Below, one piece after another: positions 10,190-18,969 of a stretch of DNA of 64,000 bases; the first letter of the stretch is position 1, and every line of letters starts with the position of its first letter. The notes below the pieces were generated by a model that did not search any database, was not told where the DNA came from, and was given only the letters and a program-made list of their open reading frames with translations. This DNA is from Bittarella massiliensis (ex Durand et al. 2017) (GTDB lineage: Bacteria; Bacillota; Clostridia; Oscillospirales; Ruminococcaceae). The translations under genes were made by a program, and so were the position numbers. The stretch spans positions 1,182,177-1,246,176 of the forward strand of contig NZ_LN908977.1 in the NCBI RefSeq assembly GCF_001486165.1, in the 5' to 3' direction.

Positions 10190-11122
10190 CTATCTGGACA
10201 TGCGGAGCTTTTTGATTTTCGCTTCGCGGCGGATAGCGTAGACGATCAGGCCGATCAGGGTGACGAAGTAGGGGATCATCAGAACCAGCTGATAGGGGAT
10301 CTTCAGCGACTGCAGGATGGTGGCGATCGCTTCGGCAGCGCCAAACAGCATGGCGGCCAGCATGGTGCCAACAGGATGCGAGTTGCCGAGGTTCATAGCA
10401 GCCAGGGCGATAAAGCCACGGCCAGAGGTCATTTCACGCTGGAACCAGGTCACATAGTCCATGGAGAGGTAGGCGCCGCCCAGAGAAGCGAAGAAGCCAC
10501 AGATGATCAGAGACATGGCTTTGATCCTCTTGACGTTGACGCCGACAGACTCAGCGGCATCGGAGTTCTCGCCGACTGCACGGATCCGCAGACCGATGGC
10601 GGTCTTGAACAGCAGGAAGGCGGCGATGAACACGCAGATGAAGGCAAAGTAGGTCAGGATGCTGTGCCCGGAGAGGATCTCGCCCAGAACAGGGATGTCC
10701 TTGATCAGGGGGATGTCGATGCTGGGCATTTTGTAGCTGGTCAGCTTTGTTGATGTGCCCTTCTCACCCGTTATCATAAACAGTACGAATATGGTAAGGC
10801 CGGAGACGAAGGTGTTCAAAGCGGTACCGGCAAGCACCATGTTGGATTTCATGTAGATGCCGTCCCAAGCGAGGATGGCGGCAATCAAAACGCCTACCAG
10901 AATGGCGGCCAGAATGCCAGTCCAGAGGCTTCCACCGTAGTGGCACCCGAGAACGCCGCCCAAAGCCGCGGCCAGCATGGTACCTTCCAAGTTCAGGTTC
11001 AGAACGCCTGCTCTTGCAGTAAAGATAGCGCCCAGAGAAGCCAGCAGGATGGGGGTTGTAAAACGCAGAGCAGCTTTCAGGGTAGCCCAACTAAACAGAG
11101 TCGAAAAAATCTGTTCTAACAT
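10190..11122 (-). CDS. nupQ: Nucleoside ABC transporter permease
   Basis: A 310-residue integral membrane permease of the BmpC/NupQ group, one of two permeases in a nucleoside importer. The sequence is mostly hydrophobic helices; ILLASLGAIFTARAGVLNLN near the N terminus and the later SVGVNVKRIKAMSLIICG are typical of this permease pair, related to the ribose/sugar (CUT2) permeases. Its ATG overlaps the stop codon of nupP, so the two are translationally coupled. It is the last gene of the operon. The role follows from the full nupO-nupP-nupQ set and adjacent BMP lipoproteins. Confidence 0.92.
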   Translation of the reverse strand: MLEQIFSTLFSWATLKAALRFTTPILLASLGAIFTARAGVLNLNLEGTMLAAALGGVLGCHYGGSLWTGILAAILVGVLIAAILAWDGIYMKSNMVLAGTALNTFVSGLTIFVLFMITGEKGTSTKLTSYKMPSIDIPLIKDIPVLGEILSGHSILTYFAFICVFIAAFLLFKTAIGLRIRAVGENSDAAESVGVNVKRIKAMSLIICGFFASLGGAYLSMDYVTWFQREMTSGRGFIALAAMNLGNSHPVGTMLAAMLFGAAEAIATILQSLKIPYQLVLMIPYFVTLIGLIVYAIRREAKIKKLRMSR

Positions 11123-12201
11123 TACTTCGCAACCTCCTTCACAGCAATCTGTTTCTGAGCATTCTTAACGATGAGCTTGTGTTTCCACTTGGCCAGGAAC
11201 ATGTCGGCAGCAACCAGCATGATGACAACGCCCTGGATGATGAACACGAACTCGATGGGCATATCGGTAACACGGGACATGACGTCAGCACCGGTACGGA
11301 TGTATGCCAGGAACAGAGCGGACAGGGGAACCATCGCGGGGTTATAGCGAGCCAGGATGCCGACCATCAGGGCGTCGTTGCCGTAGGTCGGGGGAGCTTC
11401 CCAGGTGAACCGGGTGAACAGACCCATCATCTCGACAGAGCCGCCGATACCGGAGATGATACCGCCGATGATCTGGGAGTACATCATAACGGAGGCAACC
11501 GCGATGCCGGAGTACTTGGCGAAATCCTGGTTCTGGCCGACTGCGCGGATGGCGTAGCCCCATTTGGTTTTGTAAAGGAGCAGGTAAGCGAAGACCACGA
11601 CCAGGGCGCAGACAATGATGCCGGTGTGAATGCGGGTGCCCTTGATCAGAACGGTCAGCTTAGCGGATTTGTGGAACTCGTAAGAGGCGTTGAAGCCAGC
11701 ATCTTTGTCTTTGAAGACGTAAATCAAGAAGTAGGCGACAAAGTTGTTGACGATGTAGTTGAGCATCAGGGAAGAAACGACCTCAGAGGCCTTCCATTTC
11801 ACCTTCATGAAGGCGGGAACAGCGGCGATGGCACCGCCGATGATGGCGCCCATGAGGATGACCAGCAGGCTGTGCAGGCCCCTCGGCAGCTTCACGTAGA
11901 TGGCAAACCAGGAGCTCAAGCAGGCCGCCAGGAAGAAGGAGGACTGGGTGATCATGGAGAACTGGTTGGCCGAGTACATGATGGCAACACCGACGCCGCA
12001 GAAGGTCAAGGGGATCGCCAGCTCGATGACGTTCGCCATCCGGCGGACGGACTGCAGAGGCCCAATCAAGAAGACCTTGAAGGTCTCAAACGGGTCTTTA
12101 CTGACCAGCAGGATGAGGATAAACGCAATTACAAAAGAGATGAGAACACAGAGAACAGTTTTGAAAAAGTCAAAGCGTTTTTCAATTTGTTTACTAGTCA
12201 T
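11122..12201 (-). CDS. nupP: Nucleoside ABC transporter permease
   Basis: A 359-residue permease that pairs with NupQ in the membrane. It opens with a hydrophobic helix (VLCVLISFVIAFILILLVS), then AIPLTFCGVGVAIMYSANQF, characteristic of the YufP/NupP family. It overlaps nupO by 8 bp upstream and nupQ by 1 bp downstream, the normal tight packing for this operon. Confidence 0.92.
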   Translation of the reverse strand: MTSKQIEKRFDFFKTVLCVLISFVIAFILILLVSKDPFETFKVFLIGPLQSVRRMANVIELAIPLTFCGVGVAIMYSANQFSMITQSSFFLAACLSSWFAIYVKLPRGLHSLLVILMGAIIGGAIAAVPAFMKVKWKASEVVSSLMLNYIVNNFVAYFLIYVFKDKDAGFNASYEFHKSAKLTVLIKGTRIHTGIIVCALVVVFAYLLLYKTKWGYAIRAVGQNQDFAKYSGIAVASVMMYSQIIGGIISGIGGSVEMMGLFTRFTWEAPPTYGNDALMVGILARYNPAMVPLSALFLAYIRTGADVMSRVTDMPIEFVFIIQGVVIMLVAADMFLAKWKHKLIVKNAQKQIAVKEVAK

Positions 12202-13756
12202 AGCAGACCCTCCCGATTTCCTCGTCGGACATTCTCTTCAGGCCCAGCATATACTCACCAAGAATGAAGTCGGTGACCTGAGAGGCATCTTCAAAGTAGG
12301 CAACGATCTCGCCGCCGCACATGACAACCAAGCTGTCGCTCAATTCCAGCGCTTCGTTGAGGTCTGCGGTGATCAGCAGGACAGCCGCTCCGCCATCTCT
12401 CAGCTCGACGAGCTTTCTGCGGATGAATTCGGTGGCGCCGACGTCGATACCGCGGGTGGGCTGGTTGGCGACAATCAGGCGGGTATCGCCGGAGAACTCT
12501 CTGGCGACAACGACCTTCTGCATGTTGCCGCCGGAGAGCATCCGGACCGGCTCATTGCGGTCGCCGCATTTGACCAAGAACTCCTTGATGAGCTCGTCTA
12601 CTTCGGAGTCGAGCTTCTTGTTGTTCATCAGGGGGCCCTGCTTGTAGTCTTTCTTGTAGTAGCGGTCAGAGATGATGTTGTCCTTGACCGACAGGTTCTC
12701 GGAGCAGCCGTAGGTCATGCGGTCCTCGGAGATGTGGGCGACGCCCATCTCGCGGATCTGGCGGATGGACTTGCCGCGAATGGACTGGCCGTCGATGGTG
12801 ATCTCGCCGTTGTTCAGCGGCAGCAGGCCGGTGATGATCTCGGAGATCTCGCGCTGGCCGTTGCCCTCAACGCCGGCAATGCCGACGATCTCGCCCTTGC
12901 GGACGCTGGCACTGAAGCCTTTGACAATGTCGCGGCCCTCTTCATCTTTGTATGTAAGATCGCGGATCTTCAGCACGGTCTCTGTGGGCTGTGCTTTGGT
13001 CTTGTCGATCTTCAGCATGACGTCGCGGCCGACCATCATCCGGGAGATATCCTGCTGGGTCACGTCTGCCACAATGGCGGTGCCCACGGATTTGCCCAGG
13101 CGCAGGACGGTCAGGCGGTCGCAGAGCTCTTTGACCTCGTCCAGGTGGTGAGAGATGAAGATGATCGTATGGCCCAGCTCTTTCAGGTGGCGCAGCTGCA
13201 CGAACAGCTCGGCGGTCTCCTGCGGGGTCAGAACAGCGGTGGGCTCGTCGAGGATCAGGATCTCGGCGCCGCGGATCAGAGCTTTGAGGATCTCAACTTT
13301 CTGCTTGTTGCCGACAGCCAGCTCCTCGACCTTTCTGGTGACGTCCAGCTTAAAGCCGTACTTTTCACAGGCTTCCTGGGCGACCTTGTTGGCCTGCGCC
13401 ATGTTCAGCGGCCCGAACTTGCCGAACTTTTTGGGCTCCATGCCCAAAATCAGGTTTTCAGCGATGGTCAAAGAAGGGCAGAGCATAAAGTGCTGCCAAA
13501 CCATGCCTACCCCAAGGGCGATGGCCTCTAGGGGGTTGTTGATTTTGACCTCTTCTCCCTTGATGACAATGCGGCCTTCTTCGGGGGTTTCACTACCGAA
13601 GAGGACCTTCATCAAGGTGGACTTGCCAGCGCCGTTCTCGCCACACAGCGCGTGGATCTCGCCCTTATTAACGGACAATGTTACGTCTTTGTTGGCCACA
13701 AAGCCATTGGCGTACACTTTGGTAATGTTGTCCATTAATAGAATTTCTTCTGGCAT
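12194..13756 (-). CDS. nupO: Nucleoside ABC transporter ATP-binding protein
   Basis: A 520-residue tandem ATPase that powers nucleoside import. The first cassette has Walker A GENGAGKSTLMK (about 39-50), a signature region with VGNKQKVEILKAL (where LSGG is replaced by LAVGN) and Walker B ILILDEPTAVLTP. The second cassette has a degenerate Walker A (GVEGNGQ) and a strong LSGGNMQKV signature with LIVANQPTRGID. This double-cassette asymmetry is the norm for CUT2-like and BMP-linked importers. GAGGTG precedes the ATG at 13756. A structured leader candidate lies upstream (13850-13905). Confidence 0.94.
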   Translation of the reverse strand: MPEEILLMDNITKVYANGFVANKDVTLSVNKGEIHALCGENGAGKSTLMKVLFGSETPEEGRIVIKGEEVKINNPLEAIALGVGMVWQHFMLCPSLTIAENLILGMEPKKFGKFGPLNMAQANKVAQEACEKYGFKLDVTRKVEELAVGNKQKVEILKALIRGAEILILDEPTAVLTPQETAELFVQLRHLKELGHTIIFISHHLDEVKELCDRLTVLRLGKSVGTAIVADVTQQDISRMMVGRDVMLKIDKTKAQPTETVLKIRDLTYKDEEGRDIVKGFSASVRKGEIVGIAGVEGNGQREISEIITGLLPLNNGEITIDGQSIRGKSIRQIREMGVAHISEDRMTYGCSENLSVKDNIISDRYYKKDYKQGPLMNNKKLDSEVDELIKEFLVKCGDRNEPVRMLSGGNMQKVVVAREFSGDTRLIVANQPTRGIDVGATEFIRRKLVELRDGGAAVLLITADLNEALELSDSLVVMCGGEIVAYFEDASQVTDFILGEYMLGLKRMSDEEIGRVCYD

Positions 13757-14337
13757 ACAATCACCTCGTACTTACCTTTAAACGGCCTGCCTTTTGACAG
13801 GACATTTGCAGTAGATTTTCGTGATTTCGGGCGCTCGGGACACCCAAAGATTAGTACTGAAAACCCCGCGGCCGCACCATACGCCGCACGGCACCCAATA
13901 CTAATTTCACTATCATAAATTCTAACCAATTTGCTTGGAAATGTAAACAGGGAATGAAGAAAACCTCTTTATAGCACATATATGGCTTTTGGATTTTATG
14001 CAAATTGTCAATTTCTGAATTTTTGCTAAGAGGAACACTCTAAAATAACTAGATAAAATTGCCATAAACATTGAAAACAAACTGAACTTAATTTGTACAA
14101 CTGTATAGATGATTGTGTTTTTGCGGTGGTCCCCTCTTGTCAAATATAACAGTTTCCTCATTTTTACAGTTCGTTCACAAGTTTTGTCAATTCCGTCTGT
14201 TTTCCCCTTTTCTCCCCCTCATGCAAAGGGATGCTCTATCCTGCCCACAACTTGCACTTTCTCCATTTAGAAATGTTGCTTCTCAAGAAAGCAAGCGCTT
14301 TTTTGTTTTCGATGGGAGCCTGACAAACCTCTTTTGC
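13757..14337. other. Intergenic leader region of nupO
   Basis: About 580 bp, AT-rich in the distal part, holding the nupO 5' region. I searched by eye for purine-riboswitch consensus blocks and found none. The only structure found is listed separately. Confidence 0.5.
13850..13905 (-). promoter_or_regulatory. Candidate structured leader of nupO
   Basis: ATTAGTA (13850-13856) pairs with TACTAAT (13899-13905), enclosing a GC-rich interior in which GCGGC (13868-13872) pairs with GCCGC (13883-13887). The element lies 94 bp before the nupO start. It matches no riboswitch class I recognise; function as a leader is inference. Confidence 0.4.
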
Positions 14338-14370
14338 AAAAAAAGAAGAGCGGAATCATCCGCCCTTCTT
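14338..14370 (-). terminator. Intrinsic terminator of the first BMP lipoprotein gene
   Basis: On the minus strand AAGAAGGGCGGA and TCCGCTCTTCTT form a 12-bp stem with one G-U pair, TGAT loop and a following T run. It lies 20 bp after the stop and would separate this gene from nupO. Confidence 0.9.
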
Positions 14371-14389
14371 TTTATTGTTCGCTAGCAGT

Positions 14390-15487
14390 TTACGGTTTCA
14401 CAGAGTCACGGCGTTTGTTCAGCTCGTCCTGAGCCATGCCGTAGCCGGTGGTGACCTTCACTTTGCCGCTCTTGATGTCCTCGCGGGCAGCAGCGACAGC
14501 GTCTTTGCACTTCTGAGGAGCATTCTGCTGGTAGTAGTCGTTCTCAGCCAGATCGGCAACGCCCTTCTCAACGCCCCAGTCCTCACGGGTGCCGTAGTAG
14601 GTGGCAGTGCCGTTGTAGGTGTCGGTGATGGCGGTCTCCAGAGCCACGTTCACTCTCTTTTCAGCGGAGGTGATGATGACTGCGGCGATCTCAGGTTTCT
14701 CGTCTTTGAAGAACTCGTACTGGTCAGCGTCCACGCCGATGCCCCAGATTTTCTTCTCCTGGCAGGCCTGGAACACGCCCAGACCAGCGCCACCGGCGAC
14801 CTGGTGCAGAACGTCAGCATTGTTGTTGTTGACCATCATCAGAGAGAACTCTTTGGCTTTGGGGGCGTCGGTGTAAGAGCCGTTGTAGACCATGGCGACC
14901 TTGCCATTGGCGTCAGCTCTCTGGACACCCTCAATGAAGCCAACCAGGAAGTCGTTGATAACGGGGGCTTCCATGCCGCCGACAAAGCCAACAGTCTTGG
15001 TGTCGCTCAGGGTGATGGCGAAAACGCCGGCCAGGTAGTCACTCTCGCACTGACGGAAGGTGATGGCGAAGACGTTGGACATTTTGATCTCGGTGCCCGG
15101 CTCGATGTCGAAGCAGACGAACTTGGTGTTGGGCCACTCGTCAGCGTGTCTCTCGAGGATCTCCAGGAACTCGTTGCCGGAGAAGATGATCATGTCGTAC
15201 GCATCAGCGCTGTCCAGCAGGGTGGGCTCCATCTTGGATTTGTCGGTGCCGTACTCAACTGCTTTGTAGGTGATGCCCAGCTTTTCGCCGGCGGACTTGA
15301 CACCCTCGTAGGAGATGTCGTTGAAGGACTTGTCGCCCAGGTTACCACAGATGAAGCCGACGCTCTTGATGGCGCCCTCTTTGGCGTCGCCGCCAGAGTT
15401 GCCTCCCTCTTTGCTGTCGCCGCAACCGGTCAGGGCCAAACCCGCGACCATGGTCACTGCTAGCAGCATTGCCAGAAGTTTTTTCAT
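14390..15487 (-). CDS. BMP family nucleoside-binding lipoprotein (copy 1)
   Basis: Substrate-binding lipoprotein of the basic membrane protein (BMP/PnrA) family that delivers nucleosides to NupOPQ. The ATG at 15487 gives MKKLLAMLL, a signal peptide with lipobox LALTGC (Cys21) and a mature start CGDSKEGG; GGGAGG precedes it. A longer frame of 15 extra codons lacks a site. Family segments include GFICGNLGDKSFNDISYEG, NVFAITFRQCESDYLAGVFA and the HQVAGGAGLGVFQAC core with WGIGVDADQY, all around the nucleoside pocket in PnrA-like proteins. The product (365 residues) is closely similar to copy 2 over most of its length, most strongly in the C-terminal half. Confidence 0.93.
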   Translation of the reverse strand: MKKLLAMLLAVTMVAGLALTGCGDSKEGGNSGGDAKEGAIKSVGFICGNLGDKSFNDISYEGVKSAGEKLGITYKAVEYGTDKSKMEPTLLDSADAYDMIIFSGNEFLEILERHADEWPNTKFVCFDIEPGTEIKMSNVFAITFRQCESDYLAGVFAITLSDTKTVGFVGGMEAPVINDFLVGFIEGVQRADANGKVAMVYNGSYTDAPKAKEFSLMMVNNNNADVLHQVAGGAGLGVFQACQEKKIWGIGVDADQYEFFKDEKPEIAAVIITSAEKRVNVALETAITDTYNGTATYYGTREDWGVEKGVADLAENDYYQQNAPQKCKDAVAAAREDIKSGKVKVTTGYGMAQDELNKRRDSVKP

Positions 15488-15538
15488 TTTGAATAGCCTC
15501 CCCATAAAATTACTTGAGATGGGTTTTTCCATGCTTGC

Positions 15539-15567
15539 AGTATAATCCTTTCGTAACAGTTCGTCAA
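15539..15567 (-). promoter_or_regulatory. Promoter of BMP copy 1
   Basis: On the minus strand TTGACG (15567-15562) and TATACT (15544-15539) are spaced by 17 bp, about 45 bp upstream of the start codon. Confidence 0.8.
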
Positions 15568-15906
15568 TAAAATCGAACCGTTTTCTCTAATATGAAACAA
15601 AATCTCGCCCTTTTTTTGTGCACGATTTATAGAAAACCATAAATTCCATTTAAAAGTTCCCCTTCCTTATATAAATGGGCGTTTTCTCTTCAACTTTTGT
15701 TCAACATTTTCTATCAAATGTGATTTTCTGCGAAAAATCTGCCTGCTTTCCAATTTTGGCAGAAAGATCCGCTCAGACGGACAATTCCCCCTTTTTGCAT
15801 CTGTTTTCAGCTGCAAAGTCGCAGAGGATAGAAGATCCTTTCTCCTCCGTTGGCCTTTTGCCACTCCTTCTTTTTCACCCGTCAACTGCTATCTTTTTGC
15901 AACCAC
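15568..15906. other. Intergenic region between BMP copies 1 and 2
   Basis: About 340 bp of AT-rich sequence; no gene or known RNA motif was seen. Confidence 0.5.
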
Positions 15907-15932
15907 AAAGAAGGAAGGGCGCTCAGGCGCCC
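15907..15932 (-). terminator. Probable terminator of BMP copy 2
   Basis: GGGCGC / GCGCCC with a four-base loop (15917-15932) is followed on the minus strand by TTCCTTCTTTG. The stem is short but GC-only. Confidence 0.6.
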
Positions 15933-15961
15933 CCCCTCCTCGCAACTTCCCTTTAAAGTTG

Positions 15962-17056
15962 TTACGGTTTTACCGAGTTACGGCGTTTGTTCAGCTCTTC
16001 CTGTTCCATGCCGTAGCCGGTGGTGACCTTTACCTTGCCGCTCTTCACATCTTCGCGGGCCGCGTCGACCGCATCTTTGCAGGCCTGTGGTGCGTTGGCC
16101 TCATAGAAGTCGTTTTGGGCCAGGTCGGCAACCCCCTTTTCAATTCCCCAGTCCTCCCGGGTGCCATAGTAGGTGGCGGTGCCGTTGTAGGTATCGGTGA
16201 TGGCGGTCTCCAGGGCCACATTCACCCTCTTTTCAGCGGAGGTGATGATGACCGCGGCGATTTCGGGTTTCTCGTCTTTGAAGAACTCGTACTGGTCGGC
16301 ATCCACGCCGATGCCCCAGATCTCAGCTTCTTGGCAGGCCTGGAATACACCCAACCCAGCGCCGCCGGCAACCTGGTGCAGAACGTCCGCCTTGTTCTGA
16401 TTGACCATCATCAGAGAGAACTCTTTTGCTTTGGGGGCGTCGCTGTAAGATCCATTGTAGACCAGCGCCACCTTGCCGTTGGGGTCTACCCTCTGCACCC
16501 CTTCAATAAATCCGACCAAAAAGTCGTTGATGACAGGGGCCTCCATGCCGCCCAAAAACCCGACGACCTTGGTTTTACTCAAAGTCATGGCGAAGGCGCC
16601 GGCCAGGTAATCGCTTTCGCATTGGCGGAAAGTGATGGCAAAGACATTGGCCATCTTGATCTCGGTGCCCGGCTCGATGTCAAAGGCCACAAACTTGGTG
16701 TCCGGGAATTCATCGGGGTATTTGTACAGATACTCCAAAAATTCGTTGCCGGAGAAGATGACCATGTCATAGGTCTCTGCGCTGTCCAGAAGGGCCGGTT
16801 CCATCTTCGATTTGTCGCTGCCGTACTCCACAGCCTTGTAGGTGATGCCCAGTTTCTCACCGGCGGATTTGATGCCGGCGTAGGAGATGTCGATAAACGA
16901 CTTGTCGCCGAGCGCGCCGGCGAGGAACGCCACGCTCTTGATGGCCCCCTCTTTGGTCTCGCCAGAGCCGCCCTCCTCTTTGCTGTCGCCACAGCCGGTC
17001 AGAAGCATTCCCGCTGTCAATGTCAGTGCCAATAACAGTGCGCCGATTTTCTTCAT
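15962..17056 (-). CDS. BMP family nucleoside-binding lipoprotein (copy 2)
   Basis: A second PnrA-like lipoprotein, 364 residues, with signal peptide MKKIGALLLALTLTAG and lipobox MLLTGC (Cys22). GAGGAGG lies before the ATG at 17056. Long stretches such as KEFSLMMVNQNKADVLHQ and the last 120 residues are almost the same as copy 1, whereas the signal peptide and the region around residues 90-120 differ (LEYLYKYPDEFPDTKFVAFD against LEILERHADEWPNTKFVCFD). This is a recent duplication. Retention of two near-identical receptors suggests dosage or slight differences in ligand affinity. Confidence 0.93.
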   Translation of the reverse strand: MKKIGALLLALTLTAGMLLTGCGDSKEEGGSGETKEGAIKSVAFLAGALGDKSFIDISYAGIKSAGEKLGITYKAVEYGSDKSKMEPALLDSAETYDMVIFSGNEFLEYLYKYPDEFPDTKFVAFDIEPGTEIKMANVFAITFRQCESDYLAGAFAMTLSKTKVVGFLGGMEAPVINDFLVGFIEGVQRVDPNGKVALVYNGSYSDAPKAKEFSLMMVNQNKADVLHQVAGGAGLGVFQACQEAEIWGIGVDADQYEFFKDEKPEIAAVIITSAEKRVNVALETAITDTYNGTATYYGTREDWGIEKGVADLAQNDFYEANAPQACKDAVDAAREDVKSGKVKVTTGYGMEQEELNKRRNSVKP

Positions 17057-17310
17057 GTCAAGCAGCCTCCTCAGAATGGCCTCTCAAGGGTGGATTTGTT
17101 TGCCTTGACCATATACTATATCTAAAAATATGTCAACATGTAAATAAAAACTTCTCTCTTTTCAATTAATGCAGCCACTCCTTTTGTATCCATTGAACAG
17201 AAATATCGGTAAAGTCACCTGTTTTTACCCGCCACTGATCCCAGCCTCTCTCTGTCAAAGGAAGCTCACCGGCAGCCTCCGCTTCCGTGGCACGCCCCTT
17301 TTCTGCACAC
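17057..17310. other. Intergenic region between BMP copies 2 and 3
   Basis: About 250 bp. A TTGACA (minus, 17136-17131) with TATATG (17115-17110) at 15-bp spacing is a possible weak promoter for copy 2. Confidence 0.45.
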
Positions 17311-17346
17311 AAAAAAGAGGAGAGCGAAATCGCTCTCCTCTTTTGA
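17311..17346 (-). terminator. Intrinsic terminator of BMP copy 3
   Basis: AAAGAGGAGAGCGA / TCGCTCTCCTCTTT stem with a short loop and a six-T tail on the minus strand. Strong. Confidence 0.93.
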
Positions 17347-17391
17347 TTTGATTGAGCCGTTTGAAAACCCGCTTGTTGAGAGACCTCTCTC

Positions 17392-18495
17392 TTAGGCTTT
17401 GGCTTTGTTGCGCAGGGCGTTCAGGGTATCCTGATCCATGCCGTAACCGGTGGAAACTTTGATGGATCCGTCGATGATGCCCTTCTTGCACTCGTCGACA
17501 AATGCGCGCTGCTCTTCGGTGGTGTTCTCTTTGTAGTAGTCGTTCTCGACCAGAACGGTAACTTCCTTCTCAACGCCCCATTTTTTGATGGTGCCGAAGT
17601 CGCTGGTGTCGCCGTTGCAGGTGCGGGTGACGATGTCCTCGATGGCGATATCATTGCGTTTGAGCATGGAGGTCAGGATAACATTGGCGATCTCGGGCTT
17701 GGAGTCCACGAAGAACTGCCGCTGGTCGGCGTCAACGCCGATGCCCCAGACACCCTTGTTGTCGGCAGCAGCCTCGAACACGCCCAGGCCAGCGCCGCCG
17801 GCCACGCCGTGCAGAACGTCCGCCTTGTTGGTGGTGATCTGAAGGAGAGCGAACTCTTTGGCCTTGGGGGCGTTGGTGTAGTCGCCCACGAAGGCGATGG
17901 CCACCTTGCCGTCAGCCTTGGCGTGGAGGGCGCCCTCGATGTAGCCGACCATGAAGTCGTTGATAACGGGGGCCTCAGCGCCGCCGACAAAGCCGATGAC
18001 ACCGGATTTGGAAATCTTCATAGCCAGCGCGCCGGCCAGGAAGTCGCCCTCGTTCTGGGCGTAGGTGATGCAGAAGATGTTGGGGAACTTGGGGTCCTTG
18101 TCGGGGTCGATGTCAAAGCCGACAAACTTCACGTCGGAGAACTCCTCCGCGTGGCGCTGGATCAGCTCCAGCTGCTCGCCGCTGGAGAAGAAGACCATGT
18201 CGTAGTTCTCAGCCGCGTCCAGGAAAGCGGGCTCCATCTTGGACTTGTCGGTGCCGTACTCGATGACCTTGTAGTCCAGGCCCAGTTTCTTGCCGGAGTT
18301 GACGATGCCGTCGTTGGCGATGTCGTTAAAGGATTTGTCGCCCAGGTTGGTGGTGACAAAGCAGATGCTCTTGATACCGCTCTTGTTGTCGCCGCTGCTG
18401 TCGCCAGTACCCTTGTCCTTGCTGTCGCCGCAGCCAACGAGCGCCAGAGAGGCGATCATGGTCACGGCAAGCAAAGATGCCAGTAATTTTTTCAT
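17392..18495 (-). CDS. BMP family nucleoside-binding lipoprotein (copy 3)
   Basis: The most divergent of the three PnrA-like receptors, 367 residues. Start ATG at 18495 follows GGAGGAGG; it yields MKKLLASLLAVTMIASLALV with lipobox LALVGC and mature start CGDSKDKG. Shared family segments are TNLGDKSFNDIAND, IFCITYAQNEGDFLAGALA, GFVGGAEAPVINDFMVGYIE and HGVAGGAGLGVFEAAADNKG. Its receptor pocket differs from copies 1 and 2 at several of these segments, so a different nucleoside preference is plausible (inference). It has its own promoter and terminator and so forms a separate unit from copies 1 and 2. Confidence 0.93.
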   Translation of the reverse strand: MKKLLASLLAVTMIASLALVGCGDSKDKGTGDSSGDNKSGIKSICFVTTNLGDKSFNDIANDGIVNSGKKLGLDYKVIEYGTDKSKMEPAFLDAAENYDMVFFSSGEQLELIQRHAEEFSDVKFVGFDIDPDKDPKFPNIFCITYAQNEGDFLAGALAMKISKSGVIGFVGGAEAPVINDFMVGYIEGALHAKADGKVAIAFVGDYTNAPKAKEFALLQITTNKADVLHGVAGGAGLGVFEAAADNKGVWGIGVDADQRQFFVDSKPEIANVILTSMLKRNDIAIEDIVTRTCNGDTSDFGTIKKWGVEKEVTVLVENDYYKENTTEEQRAFVDECKKGIIDGSIKVSTGYGMDQDTLNALRNKAKA

Positions 18496-18562
18496 TTTGA
18501 AACCTCCTCCAAATGGTTCCCCGCGCCACACGGGGATTGTCAAACGGGTTTTGCTGTAACTA

Positions 18563-18591
18563 ATTTTAGCCAGCTGGGAATGCCTTGTCAA
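18563..18591 (-). promoter_or_regulatory. Promoter of BMP copy 3
   Basis: Minus-strand TTGACA (18591-18586) and TAAAAT (18568-18563) with a 17-bp spacer, about 60 bp upstream of the start. Confidence 0.8.
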
Positions 18592-18969
18592 TTCAATTGC
18601 CCCATCTTTGCCGATTTCCATTAAAAGCAATTTTGATTTTTGTCTACTTTTCCTTTTTATATGTAAGTTGTTCATATAGAAAACCGTTTTTACATTTCAT
18701 TGTAGTAAAATGCTACAACTTTTTTGTCAAAGTCTTCTTTTCCTCCTCTCCCGTTGCCGGCCGGTCGAAAATATGCAAATTGCATGCAACTATCATTTTC
18801 GTTAAAAACATTCATCAATTTTCATTTCTCGACGCAACCCTTCACCGGGGGGATAAAAATTTTTTTGCGGCATTTTAGGGCACAAAATAGACGCGCCCCC
18901 CTCCCGCACAAAAAAAAGACGCCTCCACCCGCTGTATGAAGACGCCTTTCTATTCATTCTTTCCTGAAT
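18592..18969. other. AT-rich intergenic region
   Basis: About 375 bp upstream of BMP copy 3, AT-rich. Near its end GACGCCT occurs twice in direct orientation (about 18918 and 18942), which cannot form a hairpin. No gene is evident. Confidence 0.5.

Noticed and set aside
11900-13531. Open frame of 543 codons antisense to nupP and nupO
   Set aside because: It is the reverse complement of coding sequence with GC-rich third positions; the translated product is low-complexity.
18910-18955. Terminator after the DegV gene
   Set aside because: GACGCCT occurs twice in the same direction, which cannot form a stem, despite a nearby A/T run.
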